Shown here piece after piece: positions 1 to 9,085 of a stretch of DNA of 64,000 nucleotides. Made by a program: the position numbers and the translations under genes. The notes under the pieces are model-generated. The model saw only the letters and a program-made list of their open reading frames with translations, did no database searches and had not been told where the DNA came from. How positions within the stretch are numbered: position 1 is the first letter of the stretch; each line of letters starts with the position of its first letter. This DNA comes from Pectobacterium sp. CFBP8739 (GTDB lineage Bacteria; Pseudomonadota; Gammaproteobacteria; Enterobacterales; Enterobacteriaceae): contig NZ_JACDRR010000006.1 in NCBI RefSeq assembly GCF_013449375.1, positions 186,001 through 250,000 of the forward strand. The letters are read 5' to 3'.

Positions 1-813
1 AAGAACCTCGCGTTTGGGCTGGAAAACCTGCACTTCCCTAAAGCGGAAATTAACAGCCGTATTGATGAAGCGGCGCGTATGTTGGGGCTGGAACCCTATC
101 TGGATCGCAAGCCACGCGCGCTGTCGGGTGGGCAGCAACAGCGTGTTGCCATTGGTCGCGCCATCGTGCGTGAACCCGATCTGTTCCTGTTTGATGAGCC
201 GCTCTCCAATCTGGACGCCAAGCTGCGCGTGCAGACGCGCGGCGAGCTGTCCCGTTTGCACCAGAAGCTGCGCACCACCATGATTTACGTGACCCATGAT
301 CAGGTGGAAGCGATGACGATGGCGCAGCGCATTGTGGTGCTGAACGCGGGGCGTATCGAGCAGGTTGGCACGCCGTTGGAACTGTTTAATCGGCCGAAAA
401 ACAAATTTGTCGCGGGCTTCATTGGCTCACCGCGCATGAACATGTTCCCCGCGCAGATCGTCGCCACTCGTGCGGACGGCGTCGAGGTACAGTGCCCGTC
501 CGGCAATCGTCTGGCGCTGCCGTTTATTGGCACGGTCGGTCAGAACGTCACGCTCGGCATTCGTCCTTCACACTGTGAACTGGTAGAGGACGGCGAGGGC
601 ATGGCGCTGTGCGTCGATCGTTGCGAGATGATGGGGCATGAAACTTTCATCTACGGGCGAATGAGCGGCATTGATGATGAGATGATCGTCCATCTGGCGC
701 AGCACCGCGAGTTCGCGGCGGGTGAATCGGTGTTCGTCCGCTTCCCGCCGACGTATTGCCATCTGTTCGACAGCAAAACGGATGACACATTACCGCGCTG
801 TACCGAGCACTAA
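1..813 (+). CDS. Sugar ABC transporter ATP-binding protein (MalK/UgpC type), 5'-partial
   Basis: ATPase that powers a sugar importer at the cytoplasmic face of the inner membrane. The reading frame is open from base 1, so the N-terminus with the Walker A motif lies outside the window. Visible are the ABC signature LSGGQQQR, the Walker B stretch [15 protein letters not shown], the switch histidine in YVTHD, and a C-terminal TOBE-like regulatory part typical of MalK-type ATPases. The stop is at 811-813, followed after 24 bases by the first permease, so this is one operon with the next three genes. The sugar cannot be read from the ATPase; the LacI-type regulator at the operon end supports a carbohydrate. 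Confidence 0.93.
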   Translation, partial: KNLAFGLENLHFPKAEINSRIDEAARMLGLEPYLDRKPRALSGGQQQRVAIGRAIVREPDLFLFDEPLSNLDAKLRVQTRGELSRLHQKLRTTMIYVTHDQVEAMTMAQRIVVLNAGRIEQVGTPLELFNRPKNKFVAGFIGSPRMNMFPAQIVATRADGVEVQCPSGNRLALPFIGTVGQNVTLGIRPSHCELVEDGEGMALCVDRCEMMGHETFIYGRMSGIDDEMIVHLAQHREFAAGESVFVRFPPTYCHLFDSKTDDTLPRCTEH

Positions 814-836
814 CTATCGCGACGGGAGAGGACGAC

Positions 837-1832
837 ATGAAAAAAATTGCCTTACTGCCCGCAGGATCGCTGATCGATAAGCTGGTAACGCCAGTGGAAA
901 AAGCGGTGAATCTGCTACAAAAACTCGGTGGTCGCAACGTGATGCCGTGGTTTTTTATCGCGCCGAATATGCTGCTGTTCGCCGTTTTTGTCTTTATTCC
1001 GATTCTGCTGGCGGTGTGCTATGCCTTTACCGGCGGCACCAATATCCTGCTGTGGGAGCGCCCTTACGTGGGCGTGGATAACTTTTCCACGCTGCTGAGC
1101 TGCGGCAATTATGCCGAGCCATCCACCTGTGAACAGGATCTGTTCTGGACTGGCGTCTACAACACGGTGTCGTTCACCTTTTTCAACGTGCTCTGCACGC
1201 TGCTGGTGGCGTTGGTGACGGCGCTGATCCTCAACCGCAAGATTATCGCCCGTGGCTTTTTCCGCGCCATGTTCTTCTATCCGGTGCTGCTGTCGCCGGT
1301 GGTGGTGGGCCTGATCTGGCAGTGGTTCCTGAACCGCAACGGCTTGCTGAATCTGGTGCTGTCGTCGCTGGGGGGACAGCCGATTACCTTCCTGCTCGAC
1401 CCGACGCTGTCGCGCTTCTGGGTGGTGTTTGTCTCCGTCTGGTTTCACGTCGGGTTTTATACCCTGATCCTGCTGGCTGGATTGCAGGCGATCCCGCGTG
1501 ATATTTATGAGGCTGCGGCGGTGGATGGCACCTCGCGCTGGCGTGGTTTCTATCGCCTGACGCTGCCGCTGCTGGCACCGAACATTCTGGTGGTGGTGAT
1601 TCTGTTGACTATCAACAGCGTGCAGATCTTCGATGAAGCCTGGGTGCTCACCAACGGCGGCGGCCCTGGTACGGCCAACAGCTTTATCGTGCAGTACATC
1701 TACCAGACGGCCTTTTCGTCAAACGCGTCGCTCTACGGGCTGGCCTCGGCGGCCTCGGTGTTGATGGGCGTGGTGCTGATGATTCTGACGGCGTTGCAGT
1801 TCCTGCTGACGCGTCGGCTGGAAGGGAAATAA
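837..1832 (+). CDS. Sugar ABC transporter permease, MalF-like
   Basis: Inner-membrane permease of the binding-protein-dependent sugar importer. It has about six hydrophobic segments and the EAA loop that contacts the ATPase (EAAAVDGTSRWRGFYRLTLP, roughly residues 224-243). Start ATG 837 is preceded by GGGAGAGGACGAC. The protein is 331 aa, the short MalF type without the large periplasmic P2 domain of E. coli MalF. It lies between the ATPase and the second permease with short gaps. Substrate unknown; no binding protein is visible and is expected upstream of the window. Confidence 0.93.
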   Translation: MKKIALLPAGSLIDKLVTPVEKAVNLLQKLGGRNVMPWFFIAPNMLLFAVFVFIPILLAVCYAFTGGTNILLWERPYVGVDNFSTLLSCGNYAEPSTCEQDLFWTGVYNTVSFTFFNVLCTLLVALVTALILNRKIIARGFFRAMFFYPVLLSPVVVGLIWQWFLNRNGLLNLVLSSLGGQPITFLLDPTLSRFWVVFVSVWFHVGFYTLILLAGLQAIPRDIYEAAAVDGTSRWRGFYRLTLPLLAPNILVVVILLTINSVQIFDEAWVLTNGGGPGTANSFIVQYIYQTAFSSNASLYGLASAASVLMGVVLMILTALQFLLTRRLEGK

Positions 1833-1843
1833 TAACGGGAGCC

Positions 1844-2896
1844 ATGATGAAAATAATCGCATTTCTCACCCGTACCCGTCATCCGGGGCGCATTCATATT
1901 ACGGATATCATGAGCTGGGTCTGGCTGGTGGTCGGCACGCTGCTGGTGCTGATTCCGGTGATGTGGGCGGCGATGTCGTCGTTCAAAACCCCCGCGGAGA
2001 TCAACCGTTTTCCACCGAGTTTTCTACCGCAGGCGGCGGATACCGTCACGCTGCCAGAGTACCCGAAGCCGCTGGAGCTGTGGCAGGTTAAGCAGGACGA
2101 CGGCGAAGCGAAAACCATGGCGCTGGTGCGACGCATCGGCCTGATCGCACAGTTGGTTAACCCGGATGCGCCGAGTGAGGTGGTACGTGTGCCGACCAAA
2201 GATCTGGTGCCGATGAAAGCGCTGCATCTGGAGATGGATAACTACGCCACGCCGCTGACGAAGTTCCATTTCACGACGTACCTGAAAAACACGGTATTCG
2301 TAACGGTTATGGCGACGCTGCTGACGCTGTTGCTCAGTTCGATGGCTGCCTTTGCGCTATCGAAATACGAGTTTCGCGGGCGCGGTACGGTGCTGACGTT
2401 GTTTCTCTCCACCATGATGATTCCGCTGTCGGTGGTGATGGTGCCGACGTTTCTGGTGGTGATTGGTCTGAACATGGGCGATAACCTGTGGGGCGTGATT
2501 ATTCCCACGGTGGCGACACCGACCGGCGTATTCCTGTTGCGGCAATATATGCTGACGATCCCCGATGAGCTGATCGAGGCGGCGCGTATCGATGCCGCCA
2601 GCGAGTTCCGTATTTACTGGAAGATCATCCTGCCGTTAACCGCACCCGCGCTGGCGGTGCTGGCGATCTTTTCGGTGATCTGGCGCTGGAACGATTTCCT
2701 CTGGCCGTTGATCGTCCTCTCCAGTCAGGATAATTTTACGCTGCAAATTGGCCTGAATGCGTTTCAGGGGCAGTTCTCGGTGCAGTGGCATTATATACTG
2801 GCGATGACGATGCTCTCGCTTCTGCCGGTGACGGCGGTGTTCGTCTTCCTACAAAAATACATCACGACGGGGATTGCCAACACGGGGATGAAATAA
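1844..2896 (+). CDS. Sugar ABC transporter permease, MalG-like, with an inserted loop
   Basis: Second inner-membrane permease. The C-terminal two thirds carry five hydrophobic segments and the EAA loop (EAARIDAASEFRIYWKIILP). It is 350 aa against about 280-300 for ordinary MalG-type proteins. The extra length is a charged, non-hydrophobic stretch of about 80 residues between the first membrane helix and the next (about residues 60-140), probably periplasmic. Start ATG 1844 follows GGGAGCC; the next codon is also ATG. The stop overlaps the ATG of the downstream regulator by one base (TAATG), indicating translational coupling. Confidence 0.92.
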   Translation: MMKIIAFLTRTRHPGRIHITDIMSWVWLVVGTLLVLIPVMWAAMSSFKTPAEINRFPPSFLPQAADTVTLPEYPKPLELWQVKQDDGEAKTMALVRRIGLIAQLVNPDAPSEVVRVPTKDLVPMKALHLEMDNYATPLTKFHFTTYLKNTVFVTVMATLLTLLLSSMAAFALSKYEFRGRGTVLTLFLSTMMIPLSVVMVPTFLVVIGLNMGDNLWGVIIPTVATPTGVFLLRQYMLTIPDELIEAARIDAASEFRIYWKIILPLTAPALAVLAIFSVIWRWNDFLWPLIVLSSQDNFTLQIGLNAFQGQFSVQWHYILAMTMLSLLPVTAVFVFLQKYITTGIANTGMK

Positions 2897-3936
2897 TGGC
2901 GACACTCAAGGATATTGCTGACCGCGCGGGGGTTTCCATCAGCACGGTTTCCCGTGCGCTGAACGGCACGGCGCCGATCAGTGCCAAAGTCAGGCAGCAC
3001 ATTATGGCGATCGCCACCGAACAGGGCTATCCGCTGCATAAAGTGGCCAAAGCGACCGTCACGCAGACGGAACCACTGCGCCACATTCTGCTCGCGACGC
3101 CGCGTAATCTAATGTTGGAGAGCGAATACAATCTGGTGTCGCTGACGCTGATTAATGCCCTGAAAACGCTCTGTCTGCAACGAAACATCCAACTGCGTCC
3201 GTTTTTGGGGGAGCACGACACCATTAACGAACAGCAGTTGCTGCGTGAGCTTCAGGGCGGAAAAGAGAGCGGCATTCTGATTGTGAATGACGATCACCCG
3301 ACGCTGCTGAACGCTGTCGCGGAAAGCGGCATTCCGGCCGTGCTGATCAACGGTGAAGATCCCTCAATGCGGCTGAGCAGCGTCACGCCCGCTAACCACT
3401 ATGCGGCAGCCGCGGCGGTGCGTTACCTGATCGAGCAAGGGCATACGCGGATCCTGCACCTGACCTGGACGTCGCGTATGACGATCAAACAGCGCGAGCG
3501 AGGCTATCGGGATGCGCTCATGCAGGCGGGGATTGCGGTGGATGAGGATCTGATCCTCTCGCTGCCGGATTTCCATCCGCGTACCGCGCGTGATGCACTG
3601 CTGCGCTGGCTGACGGCTAACCCCGACAGGCTGGGCGTCACTGCGATCTTCTGCGCGGCGGATAATCAGGCTATCGGCGTGATTGATGCGTTGTATCAGC
3701 ACGGACTGCGGGTGCCGGAAGACATTTCGGTGATGGGAATGGACGACATCCTGCCGTTCGACATGCTGCCGGTTTCGCTCACCACGGTGCATTTGCCATT
3801 TGAGACCATCGCCCGCGCCGCGCTACAGCTGCTGGCGCAGCAAATGACGCCCTCACAGGCGCTGGGTATCGCCCAGCGTACTGAACTGGCTGGGCAGGTG
3901 GTGGTTAGGGAATCGGTGCGGCGGGTGGGGGAATGA
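2896..3936 (+). CDS. LacI-family transcriptional regulator of the ABC sugar operon
   Basis: DNA-binding repressor with an N-terminal LacI helix-turn-helix (TLKDIADRAGVSISTVSRAL, residues 3-22) and a periplasmic-binding-protein-like sugar sensor domain. The start chosen is ATG 2896, overlapping the permease stop by one base; a longer in-frame extension into the permease gene lacks the family N-terminus. Length is 346 aa, normal for the family. Being last in the transporter operon suggests autoregulation and control by the transported sugar. The effector cannot be named from sequence. Confidence 0.93.
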   Translation: MATLKDIADRAGVSISTVSRALNGTAPISAKVRQHIMAIATEQGYPLHKVAKATVTQTEPLRHILLATPRNLMLESEYNLVSLTLINALKTLCLQRNIQLRPFLGEHDTINEQQLLRELQGGKESGILIVNDDHPTLLNAVAESGIPAVLINGEDPSMRLSSVTPANHYAAAAAVRYLIEQGHTRILHLTWTSRMTIKQRERGYRDALMQAGIAVDEDLILSLPDFHPRTARDALLRWLTANPDRLGVTAIFCAADNQAIGVIDALYQHGLRVPEDISVMGMDDILPFDMLPVSLTTVHLPFETIARAALQLLAQQMTPSQALGIAQRTELAGQVVVRESVRRVGE

Positions 3937-3961
3937 CGAAAGAATTATATCGATGAGAATA

Positions 3962-4465
3962 TTATTTCATGCCAAAATTAAGTGGTGGCAATTCGCCATG
4001 AATCTCCAGATAATTTCTGATGAGTTCATGTTCTAACGTTTTTGGCGATTTTTCGTTATCTGGTGTGGATAAATAAAAATCGATAACGATTTCATCTTGA
4101 TGTTTATTGTGGGCAAGAAAGTGCATTATTCTCACATTGGTTTTTTGTGATCTGATCTTAAGCTGTTCATATAAGTTGACATCGGGAAGGGTCATGTCCG
4201 ATTGATGGTTGTAGTTCTTGAAACGTCCTTTAAAGCTATCTGTTGTACAACCTATTTTTAATATAGGGCTGGCTTTGATAAACCGAGGAATAGAATAGTC
4301 CAAGTATCGGATAACATATGCTCCTACTCCATCTGGAAACTCAGAGATATCAATTTTTTTCCTTTCTTGAGTCTGGCTGCTTCTTCCCCCGCTATTTTGG
4401 ATAAGAATAAGTGGGAGTGTATGTATTGGAGTGAGGCTATTGTTTATGTTCATTGTTTTTTGCAT
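3962..4465 (-). CDS. GIY-YIG-like small protein
   Basis: Not a recognised named gene. Residues about 45-65 (GVGAYVIRYL, then ILKIGCT about 20 residues later, and GRFKNYN) resemble the GxY, YIG and downstream arginine elements of GIY-YIG nuclease-fold domains. A late glutamate in LEHELIRNYL followed by PPLN also fits the family. The first motif is atypical, so catalysis is uncertain. The gene is AT-rich compared with its neighbours, suggesting recent acquisition. It begins only a few bases after the ssb terminator and has a weak ribosome site (ATG 4465 or 4453), so its expression route is unclear. Confidence 0.6.
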   Translation of the reverse strand: MQKTMNINNSLTPIHTLPLILIQNSGGRSSQTQERKKIDISEFPDGVGAYVIRYLDYSIPRFIKASPILKIGCTTDSFKGRFKNYNHQSDMTLPDVNLYEQLKIRSQKTNVRIMHFLAHNKHQDEIVIDFYLSTPDNEKSPKTLEHELIRNYLEIHGELPPLNFGMK

Positions 4466-4470
4466 CTTCT

Positions 4471-4501
4471 ATAAAAAGAAAAGCCCCGACTCACGGGGCT
4501 T
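4471..4501 (-). terminator. Rho-independent terminator of ssb
   Basis: On the minus strand AAGCCCCG and CGGGGCTT form an 8-bp stem around a 5-base loop (stem bases 4481-4488 and 4494-4501), followed by the T-rich run TTCTTTTTAT. It sits about 40 bases after the ssb stop. Confidence 0.9.
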
Positions 4502-4538
4502 ACAGACTTGAACTTTACAAATAACTCTAAGGTCAATC

Positions 4539-5069
4539 TCAGAACGGAATGTCGTCGTCGAAATCCATTGGCGGTTCGTTGCTTTGTGCTGGAGCGCTGT
4601 TCTGTGCCGGACGCTGTTGAGATTGCGCGCCGCCGCTGAACTGATTGCCACCCTGCGGCTGCTGAGGTTGACCCCAACCGCCTTGTTGCTGAGCGCCACC
4701 TGCTGGTGCGCCTCCGCCCTGGCGTCCACCCAGCATCTGCATGGTGCCGCCGACGTTAACGACGACTTCGGTGGTGTAGCGCTCTACGCCAGCCTGGTCG
4801 GCCCATTTACGGGTTTGCAGTGCGCCTTCAATGTAGACCTGAGAGCCTTTACGCAGGTATTCGCCTGCGACTTCTGCCAATTTGCCGAACAGCACGACAC
4901 GGTGCCATTCGGTCTTCTCTTTCTGCTCACCGGTTTGCTTGTCACGCCAGCTTTCTGACGTCGCCAGCGTGATGTTGGCAACTGCACCACCATTCGGCAT
5001 ATAGCGGACTTCCGGGTCTTGACCCAGATTCCCGACAAGAATCACTTTATTAACGCCTCTGCTGGCCAT
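4539..5069 (-). CDS. ssb: Single-stranded DNA-binding protein
   Basis: Binds single-stranded DNA during replication, recombination and repair. The N-terminal OB fold begins [20 protein letters not shown]; a glycine/glutamine-rich linker follows (about residues 113-160), and the acidic tail MDFDDDIPF is the conserved tip that recruits partner proteins. Length 176 aa is normal for enterobacteria. ssb is divergent from uvrA, as in E. coli, and shares the intergenic region containing the LexA box at 5215-5230. Confidence 0.98.
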   Translation of the reverse strand: MASRGVNKVILVGNLGQDPEVRYMPNGGAVANITLATSESWRDKQTGEQKEKTEWHRVVLFGKLAEVAGEYLRKGSQVYIEGALQTRKWADQAGVERYTTEVVVNVGGTMQMLGGRQGGGAPAGGAQQQGGWGQPQQPQGGNQFSGGAQSQQRPAQNSAPAQSNEPPMDFDDDIPF

Positions 5070-5214
5070 GCTCGTCTCCTGATGAATCGGTAGATTTATT
5101 TTCTAAGTCTAAACGATCAATCTTACCATGTGGAAAACTCTCTGTCATACCTGCGAAATGGCTTCAGAAATGAAAGTAAGATTTGCAACGTTTGCAAAGT
5201 AAACGGGTTTAATA

Positions 5215-5230
5215 CTGGATATCCATTCAG
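5215..5230 (+). promoter_or_regulatory. LexA (SOS) box
   Basis: CTGGATATCCATTCAG matches the CTGT-N8-ACAG LexA consensus apart from one base in each half-site and is very close to the E. coli uvrA box CTGTATATTCATTCAG. Its position between ssb and uvrA matches the known operator, so uvrA is expected to be DNA-damage inducible. Confidence 0.85.
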
Positions 5231-5290
5231 CTTTTTTTATGGCAAGCTATCCCTGCTTGCCACCCTATCTTGCCGTCGCAAGCGACGTTA

Positions 5291-5314
5291 AAAAACGCGT
5301 CCGGCGTTTTTTTT
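5291..5314 (+). terminator. Terminator-like hairpin in the uvrA leader
   Basis: AAAAACGC and GCGTTTTT form an 8-bp stem around a GTCCG loop, followed by further Ts. It lies about 80 bases before uvrA and downstream of the LexA box, so uvrA transcripts starting near that box would have to read through it. Confidence 0.5.
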
Positions 5315-5395
5315 ATGCCATAATTGCTCGTTTCGTACCGGTTCTCTCCCTTCGAGAGGCGATGACAAACCGTTTTTATTCCGGGAAGTGTGTGA

Positions 5396-8230
5396 ATGGA
5401 TAAGATCGAAGTTCGTGGTGCTCGTACCCACAATCTCAAGAATATCAACCTGATAATCCCTCGTGACAAGCTGATCGTAATCACCGGTTTGTCGGGCTCG
5501 GGTAAGTCATCGCTGGCGTTTGACACGCTGTATGCCGAAGGGCAGCGGCGCTATGTGGAATCTCTCTCCGCCTACGCTCGTCAGTTTTTGTCGCTGATGG
5601 AAAAACCGGACGTCGATCATATAGAAGGGCTGTCGCCCGCCATCTCTATCGAACAGAAATCCACCTCGCATAACCCGCGTTCTACGGTCGGGACGATTAC
5701 CGAAATTCATGACTACCTGCGTTTGCTGTTTGCTCGCGTGGGGGAACCGCGCTGCCCGGATCACGATGTGCCGCTGGATGCACAGACGGTCAGCCAGATG
5801 GTAGACAACGTACTGGCACAGCCGGAAGGCAAGCGCCTGATGCTGCTGGCGCCGATTGTGAAAGATCGCAAAGGCGAACACAGCAAGACGCTGGAAAACT
5901 TGGCGTCACAGGGCTATATCCGCGCCCGTATCGATGGAGAAGTGTGCGATCTGTCCGATCCGCCGAAGCTGGAATTACAGAAAAAGCACACCATCGAAGT
6001 CGTCGTTGACCGGTTTAAAGTGCGCGACGATTTGGCGCAGCGGCTGGCAGAGTCGTTTGAAACCGCGCTGGATCTGTCCGGTGGTAGCGTGGTGGTGGCG
6101 GATATGGACGATCCGACGCAGCCAGAACTGCTGTTCTCGGCGAACTTTGCCTGCCCGGTGTGTGGCTACAGCATGCATGAGCTGGAACCGCGCATGTTCT
6201 CGTTCAACAACCCAGCGGGCGCGTGCCCAAGCTGTGATGGTCTGGGTGTGCAGCAGTTCTTCGATCCGGCTCGCGTGGTGCAAAACGCTGAGCTGTCGCT
6301 GGCTGGCGGCGCGATTCGCGGCTGGGATCGCCGTAACTTCTACTATTTCCAAATGCTGCGCTCACTGGCGGAGCACTACAAATTTGACGTCGATGCCCCG
6401 TTTGAAAGCCTAAGTGCGGCAGTTCAGAAAGTCATTCTGTACGGCTCCGGTAAAGAGAACGTCGAATTCAAATATATCAACGATCGCGGCGATACCTCGG
6501 TACGCCGCCATCCGTTCGAAGGCGTGTTGCACAACATGGAACGCCGTTATAAAGAGACGGAATCCACGGCGGTGCGCGAAGAGCTGGCGAAATTCATTAG
6601 CAACCGTTCTTGCGCCAGCTGCGGCGGAACGCGCCTGCGTGAAGAAGCGCGCAACGTGTTTGTTGAACAGACGACACTGCCGCAGATTTCCGATATGAGC
6701 ATCGGCCATGCGATGACATTCTTCCAGAATATGAAGCTCAGCGGGCAACGCGCCCAAATCGCCGAGAAAGTGCTGAAAGAGATTGGCGATCGGCTGAAGT
6801 TTCTGGTGAATGTCGGGCTGAACTATTTGTCGCTCTCCCGTTCGGCGGAAACGCTGTCCGGCGGCGAGGCGCAGCGCATTCGTCTGGCGAGCCAGATCGG
6901 TGCCGGGCTGGTTGGCGTGATGTACGTGTTGGATGAGCCATCCATCGGCCTGCATCAGCGTGACAATGAGCGCCTGCTGGAAACCCTGATTCATCTGCGT
7001 AATCTGGGCAATACCGTCATTGTGGTTGAGCATGATGAAGACGCGATTCGCGCCGCTGATCATGTGATTGATATCGGTCCCGGTGCGGGCGTGCACGGTG
7101 GACAGATTGTTGCAGAAGGCACGATGGAAGAGATCATGGCAGTGCCGGATTCGTTGACGGGGCAGTTCCTCAGCGGCAAACGCAAGATTGACATCCCGAA
7201 ACAGCGTGTGCCTGCGGATCCCACCAAAGTGCTCAAGCTGATTGGCGCGAAAGGCAATAACCTGAAAGACGTCACGCTGACGCTACCGGTTGGGCTATTT
7301 ACCTGCATCACCGGCGTGTCGGGATCGGGCAAATCCACCCTCATCAACGATACCTTGTTCCCACTGGCGCAGCGTCAGTTGAATGGCGCGACGCTGGCGG
7401 AACCCGCTGCTCACCGCGAGATCCAGGGACTGGAGCATTTCGACAAGGTGATCGATATCGATCAAAGCCCGATTGGCCGCACGCCGCGTTCTAACCCAGC
7501 CACCTATACCGGTATTTTCACGCCGATTCGTGAGCTGTTTGCTGGCGTGCCGGAAGCCCGTACCCGTGGCTACAATCCTGGCCGTTTCAGTTTTAACGTG
7601 CGCGGCGGACGCTGCGAAGCCTGTCAGGGCGACGGTGTGATTAAGGTCGAAATGCACTTCCTGCCGGATGTTTATGTGCCGTGCGACCAGTGCAAAGGCA
7701 AGCGCTATAACCGTGAAACGCTGGAAATTCAATACAAAGGAAAAGGCATTCATGAAGTGCTGGATATGACCATCGAAGAAGCGCGAGAGTTCTTTGATGC
7801 CATTCCGGCGCTGGCGCGGAAACTGCAAACGCTGATCGACGTCGGCCTGTCCTACATTCGCCTTGGGCAGTCGGCCACCACGCTGTCCGGCGGGGAAGCG
7901 CAGCGTGTGAAACTGTCGCGCGAGCTGTCGAAACGTGGCACTGGGCAGACGCTGTATATTCTCGACGAACCTACAACCGGCCTGCACTTTGCCGATATTC
8001 AGCAGCTTCTTACCGTTCTGCATCAGCTACGCGATCAGGGCAATACCATCGTGGTGATTGAACACAATCTGGATGTGATTAAAACGGCAGACTGGATTGT
8101 CGACTTAGGGCCGGAAGGCGGCAGCGGCGGCGGGGAAATTCTGGTCTCCGGCACGCCGGAAACGGTGGCGGAGTGCGAACAGTCTCACACTGCGCGCTTC
8201 CTGCGACCGATTCTGGCACGTGAAGCCTGA
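5396..8230 (+). CDS. uvrA: Excinuclease ABC subunit A
   Basis: DNA-damage recognition ATPase of nucleotide excision repair that loads UvrB. It is 944 aa, usual for the family. Two ABC modules are visible: Walker [10 protein letters not shown] near residue 31 and GVSGSGKST near residue 640, with LSGGEAQR signatures in each half. Zinc-binding cysteine pairs occur as CPVCGYS...CPSCDG (about 255-285) and CEACQGDG...CDQCKG (about 740-770). Start ATG 5396 fits the E. coli N-terminus [18 protein letters not shown] LexA box lies upstream. Confidence 0.98.
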   Translation: MDKIEVRGARTHNLKNINLIIPRDKLIVITGLSGSGKSSLAFDTLYAEGQRRYVESLSAYARQFLSLMEKPDVDHIEGLSPAISIEQKSTSHNPRSTVGTITEIHDYLRLLFARVGEPRCPDHDVPLDAQTVSQMVDNVLAQPEGKRLMLLAPIVKDRKGEHSKTLENLASQGYIRARIDGEVCDLSDPPKLELQKKHTIEVVVDRFKVRDDLAQRLAESFETALDLSGGSVVVADMDDPTQPELLFSANFACPVCGYSMHELEPRMFSFNNPAGACPSCDGLGVQQFFDPARVVQNAELSLAGGAIRGWDRRNFYYFQMLRSLAEHYKFDVDAPFESLSAAVQKVILYGSGKENVEFKYINDRGDTSVRRHPFEGVLHNMERRYKETESTAVREELAKFISNRSCASCGGTRLREEARNVFVEQTTLPQISDMSIGHAMTFFQNMKLSGQRAQIAEKVLKEIGDRLKFLVNVGLNYLSLSRSAETLSGGEAQRIRLASQIGAGLVGVMYVLDEPSIGLHQRDNERLLETLIHLRNLGNTVIVVEHDEDAIRAADHVIDIGPGAGVHGGQIVAEGTMEEIMAVPDSLTGQFLSGKRKIDIPKQRVPADPTKVLKLIGAKGNNLKDVTLTLPVGLFTCITGVSGSGKSTLINDTLFPLAQRQLNGATLAEPAAHREIQGLEHFDKVIDIDQSPIGRTPRSNPATYTGIFTPIRELFAGVPEARTRGYNPGRFSFNVRGGRCEACQGDGVIKVEMHFLPDVYVPCDQCKGKRYNRETLEIQYKGKGIHEVLDMTIEEAREFFDAIPALARKLQTLIDVGLSYIRLGQSATTLSGGEAQRVKLSRELSKRGTGQTLYILDEPTTGLHFADIQQLLTVLHQLRDQGNTIVVIEHNLDVIKTADWIVDLGPEGGSGGGEILVSGTPETVAECEQSHTARFLRPILAREA

Positions 8231-8245
8231 TAGCAGGAGGCGGCA

Positions 8246-8665
8246 ATGTGGACGCAATATGAAATCCGCCTGAAGCCGAAAAGCAGAGGCTTCCATCTGG
8301 TGACCGACGAAATACTGGCGCAGGTTACTGGACTGCGCCAGATAAATGTTGGGCTGATGCAGGTGTTCATCAAGCACACCTCGGCGGCGCTAACGATTAA
8401 TGAGAATGCCGACCCTACGGTGCGGCAGGATTTCGAGAGTTTCTTTAATCGCTTAGTGCCGGAGGATGAACCGTACTACCGCCATACGTATGAAGGTAGC
8501 GACGACATGCCCGCGCACCTGAAAGGTAGCCTGCTCGGAAACAGCCTGACAATCCCCATCACCAACGGACGCCTGAACATCGGCACCTGGCAGGGCATCT
8601 ACCTGTGCGAACACCGCAACCACGGCGGCAGCCGCTCGCTGGTAGTCACGCTCAACGGGGAATAG
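8246..8665 (+). CDS. yjbQ: YjbQ/UPF0047 family protein
   Basis: Small cytosolic protein of 139 aa, whole family length. Conserved features are IKHTSAALTINENADP (about residues 40-56) and the C-terminal GTWQGIYLCEHRNHGG motif with the histidine region that defines UPF0047. Some members have been reported to show thiamine-phosphate synthase side activity; the physiological role is uncertain. Start ATG 8246 follows AGGAGG. It lies 15 bases after uvrA, probably co-transcribed; the two genes are also neighbours in E. coli. Confidence 0.92.
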   Translation: MWTQYEIRLKPKSRGFHLVTDEILAQVTGLRQINVGLMQVFIKHTSAALTINENADPTVRQDFESFFNRLVPEDEPYYRHTYEGSDDMPAHLKGSLLGNSLTIPITNGRLNIGTWQGIYLCEHRNHGGSRSLVVTLNGE

Positions 8666-8686
8666 TCCAGCGACGCATCCCGATAA

Positions 8687-8838
8687 ATACCGAACTGCCT
8701 GTGCGGCAGTGAACGCTGAATTGATCGCCTCAGACTTGGCCGTAGCTTTCTAAGCTGCCGTGTAGGCAGCTTAGAAATGATAGCTGCCGCCGTCAGTGGC
8801 CACATCGATCGTTCACTGCCGGACAGGTAGTTCATCCA
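8687..8838. CRISPR. Relic type I-F-like mini CRISPR array with inverted symmetry
   Basis: Three units resemble the 28-bp type I-F repeat (ends GTTCACTGCC and GGCAGCTTAGAAA). Unit 1 (8687-8714) is on the minus strand and decayed at its outer end. Unit 2 (8747-8777) is a perfect inverted repeat of 13-base arms (TTTCTAAGCTGCC and GGCAGCTTAGAAA) around GTGTA, carrying the 3' half of a repeat facing each way. Unit 3 (8811-8838) is on the plus strand and decayed at its outer end. The intervals 8715-8746 (32 bases) and 8778-8810 (33 bases) match the I-F spacer length. On each strand the outer unit looks like a leader-distal terminal repeat. No cas genes or leader are visible in the window. Confidence 0.65.
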
Positions 8839-9085
8839 CGTTCTTAAACGCTGTGGTCTGGCTATTATCGAGGTAGCACTATCGGCAGGTTTTGATGCGT
8901 TATCGCCTTTAAATAACGTATTTTTGATTCCCCTTTCTCGTAACATTTTTAAGTAACGGGTTTCTTTATGGGGAATGAAAAATTGCGGATTGAACGTTAT
9001 TAACATTTAAAAATCATCATTTTTCCGTTAAAGTGGCCTTACAGGGAAATAGTTCGTTGGCTTAAGTCAAATTCAAGGGAGTGAG
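8839..9085 (+). other. AT-rich intergenic start of accessory island
   Basis: No gene is supported here. Base composition shifts from the GC-rich backbone to AT-rich DNA. The region must contain the promoter for the gene starting at 9086 or 9092; no convincing operator was recognised. Confidence 0.5.

Larger units (their letters stand above)
5070..5395. promoter_or_regulatory. ssb-uvrA divergent promoter region
   Basis: This 326-base non-coding region drives ssb leftward and uvrA rightward. It contains a LexA operator (5215-5230), a GGCAAGC/GCTTGCC inverted repeat around 5240-5262, and a terminator-like hairpin at 5291-5314. No small gene is supported here. Confidence 0.8.

Noticed and set aside
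8747-8777. Strong palindrome read as a transcription terminator of yjbQ
   Set aside because: No T-run follows on either strand, and the flanking units at I-F spacing explain it better as a fused CRISPR repeat.
8599-9006. 135-codon minus-strand frame beside yjbQ
   Set aside because: It overlaps the 3' end of yjbQ and runs through the CRISPR-like repeats; codon use and composition are not gene-like.
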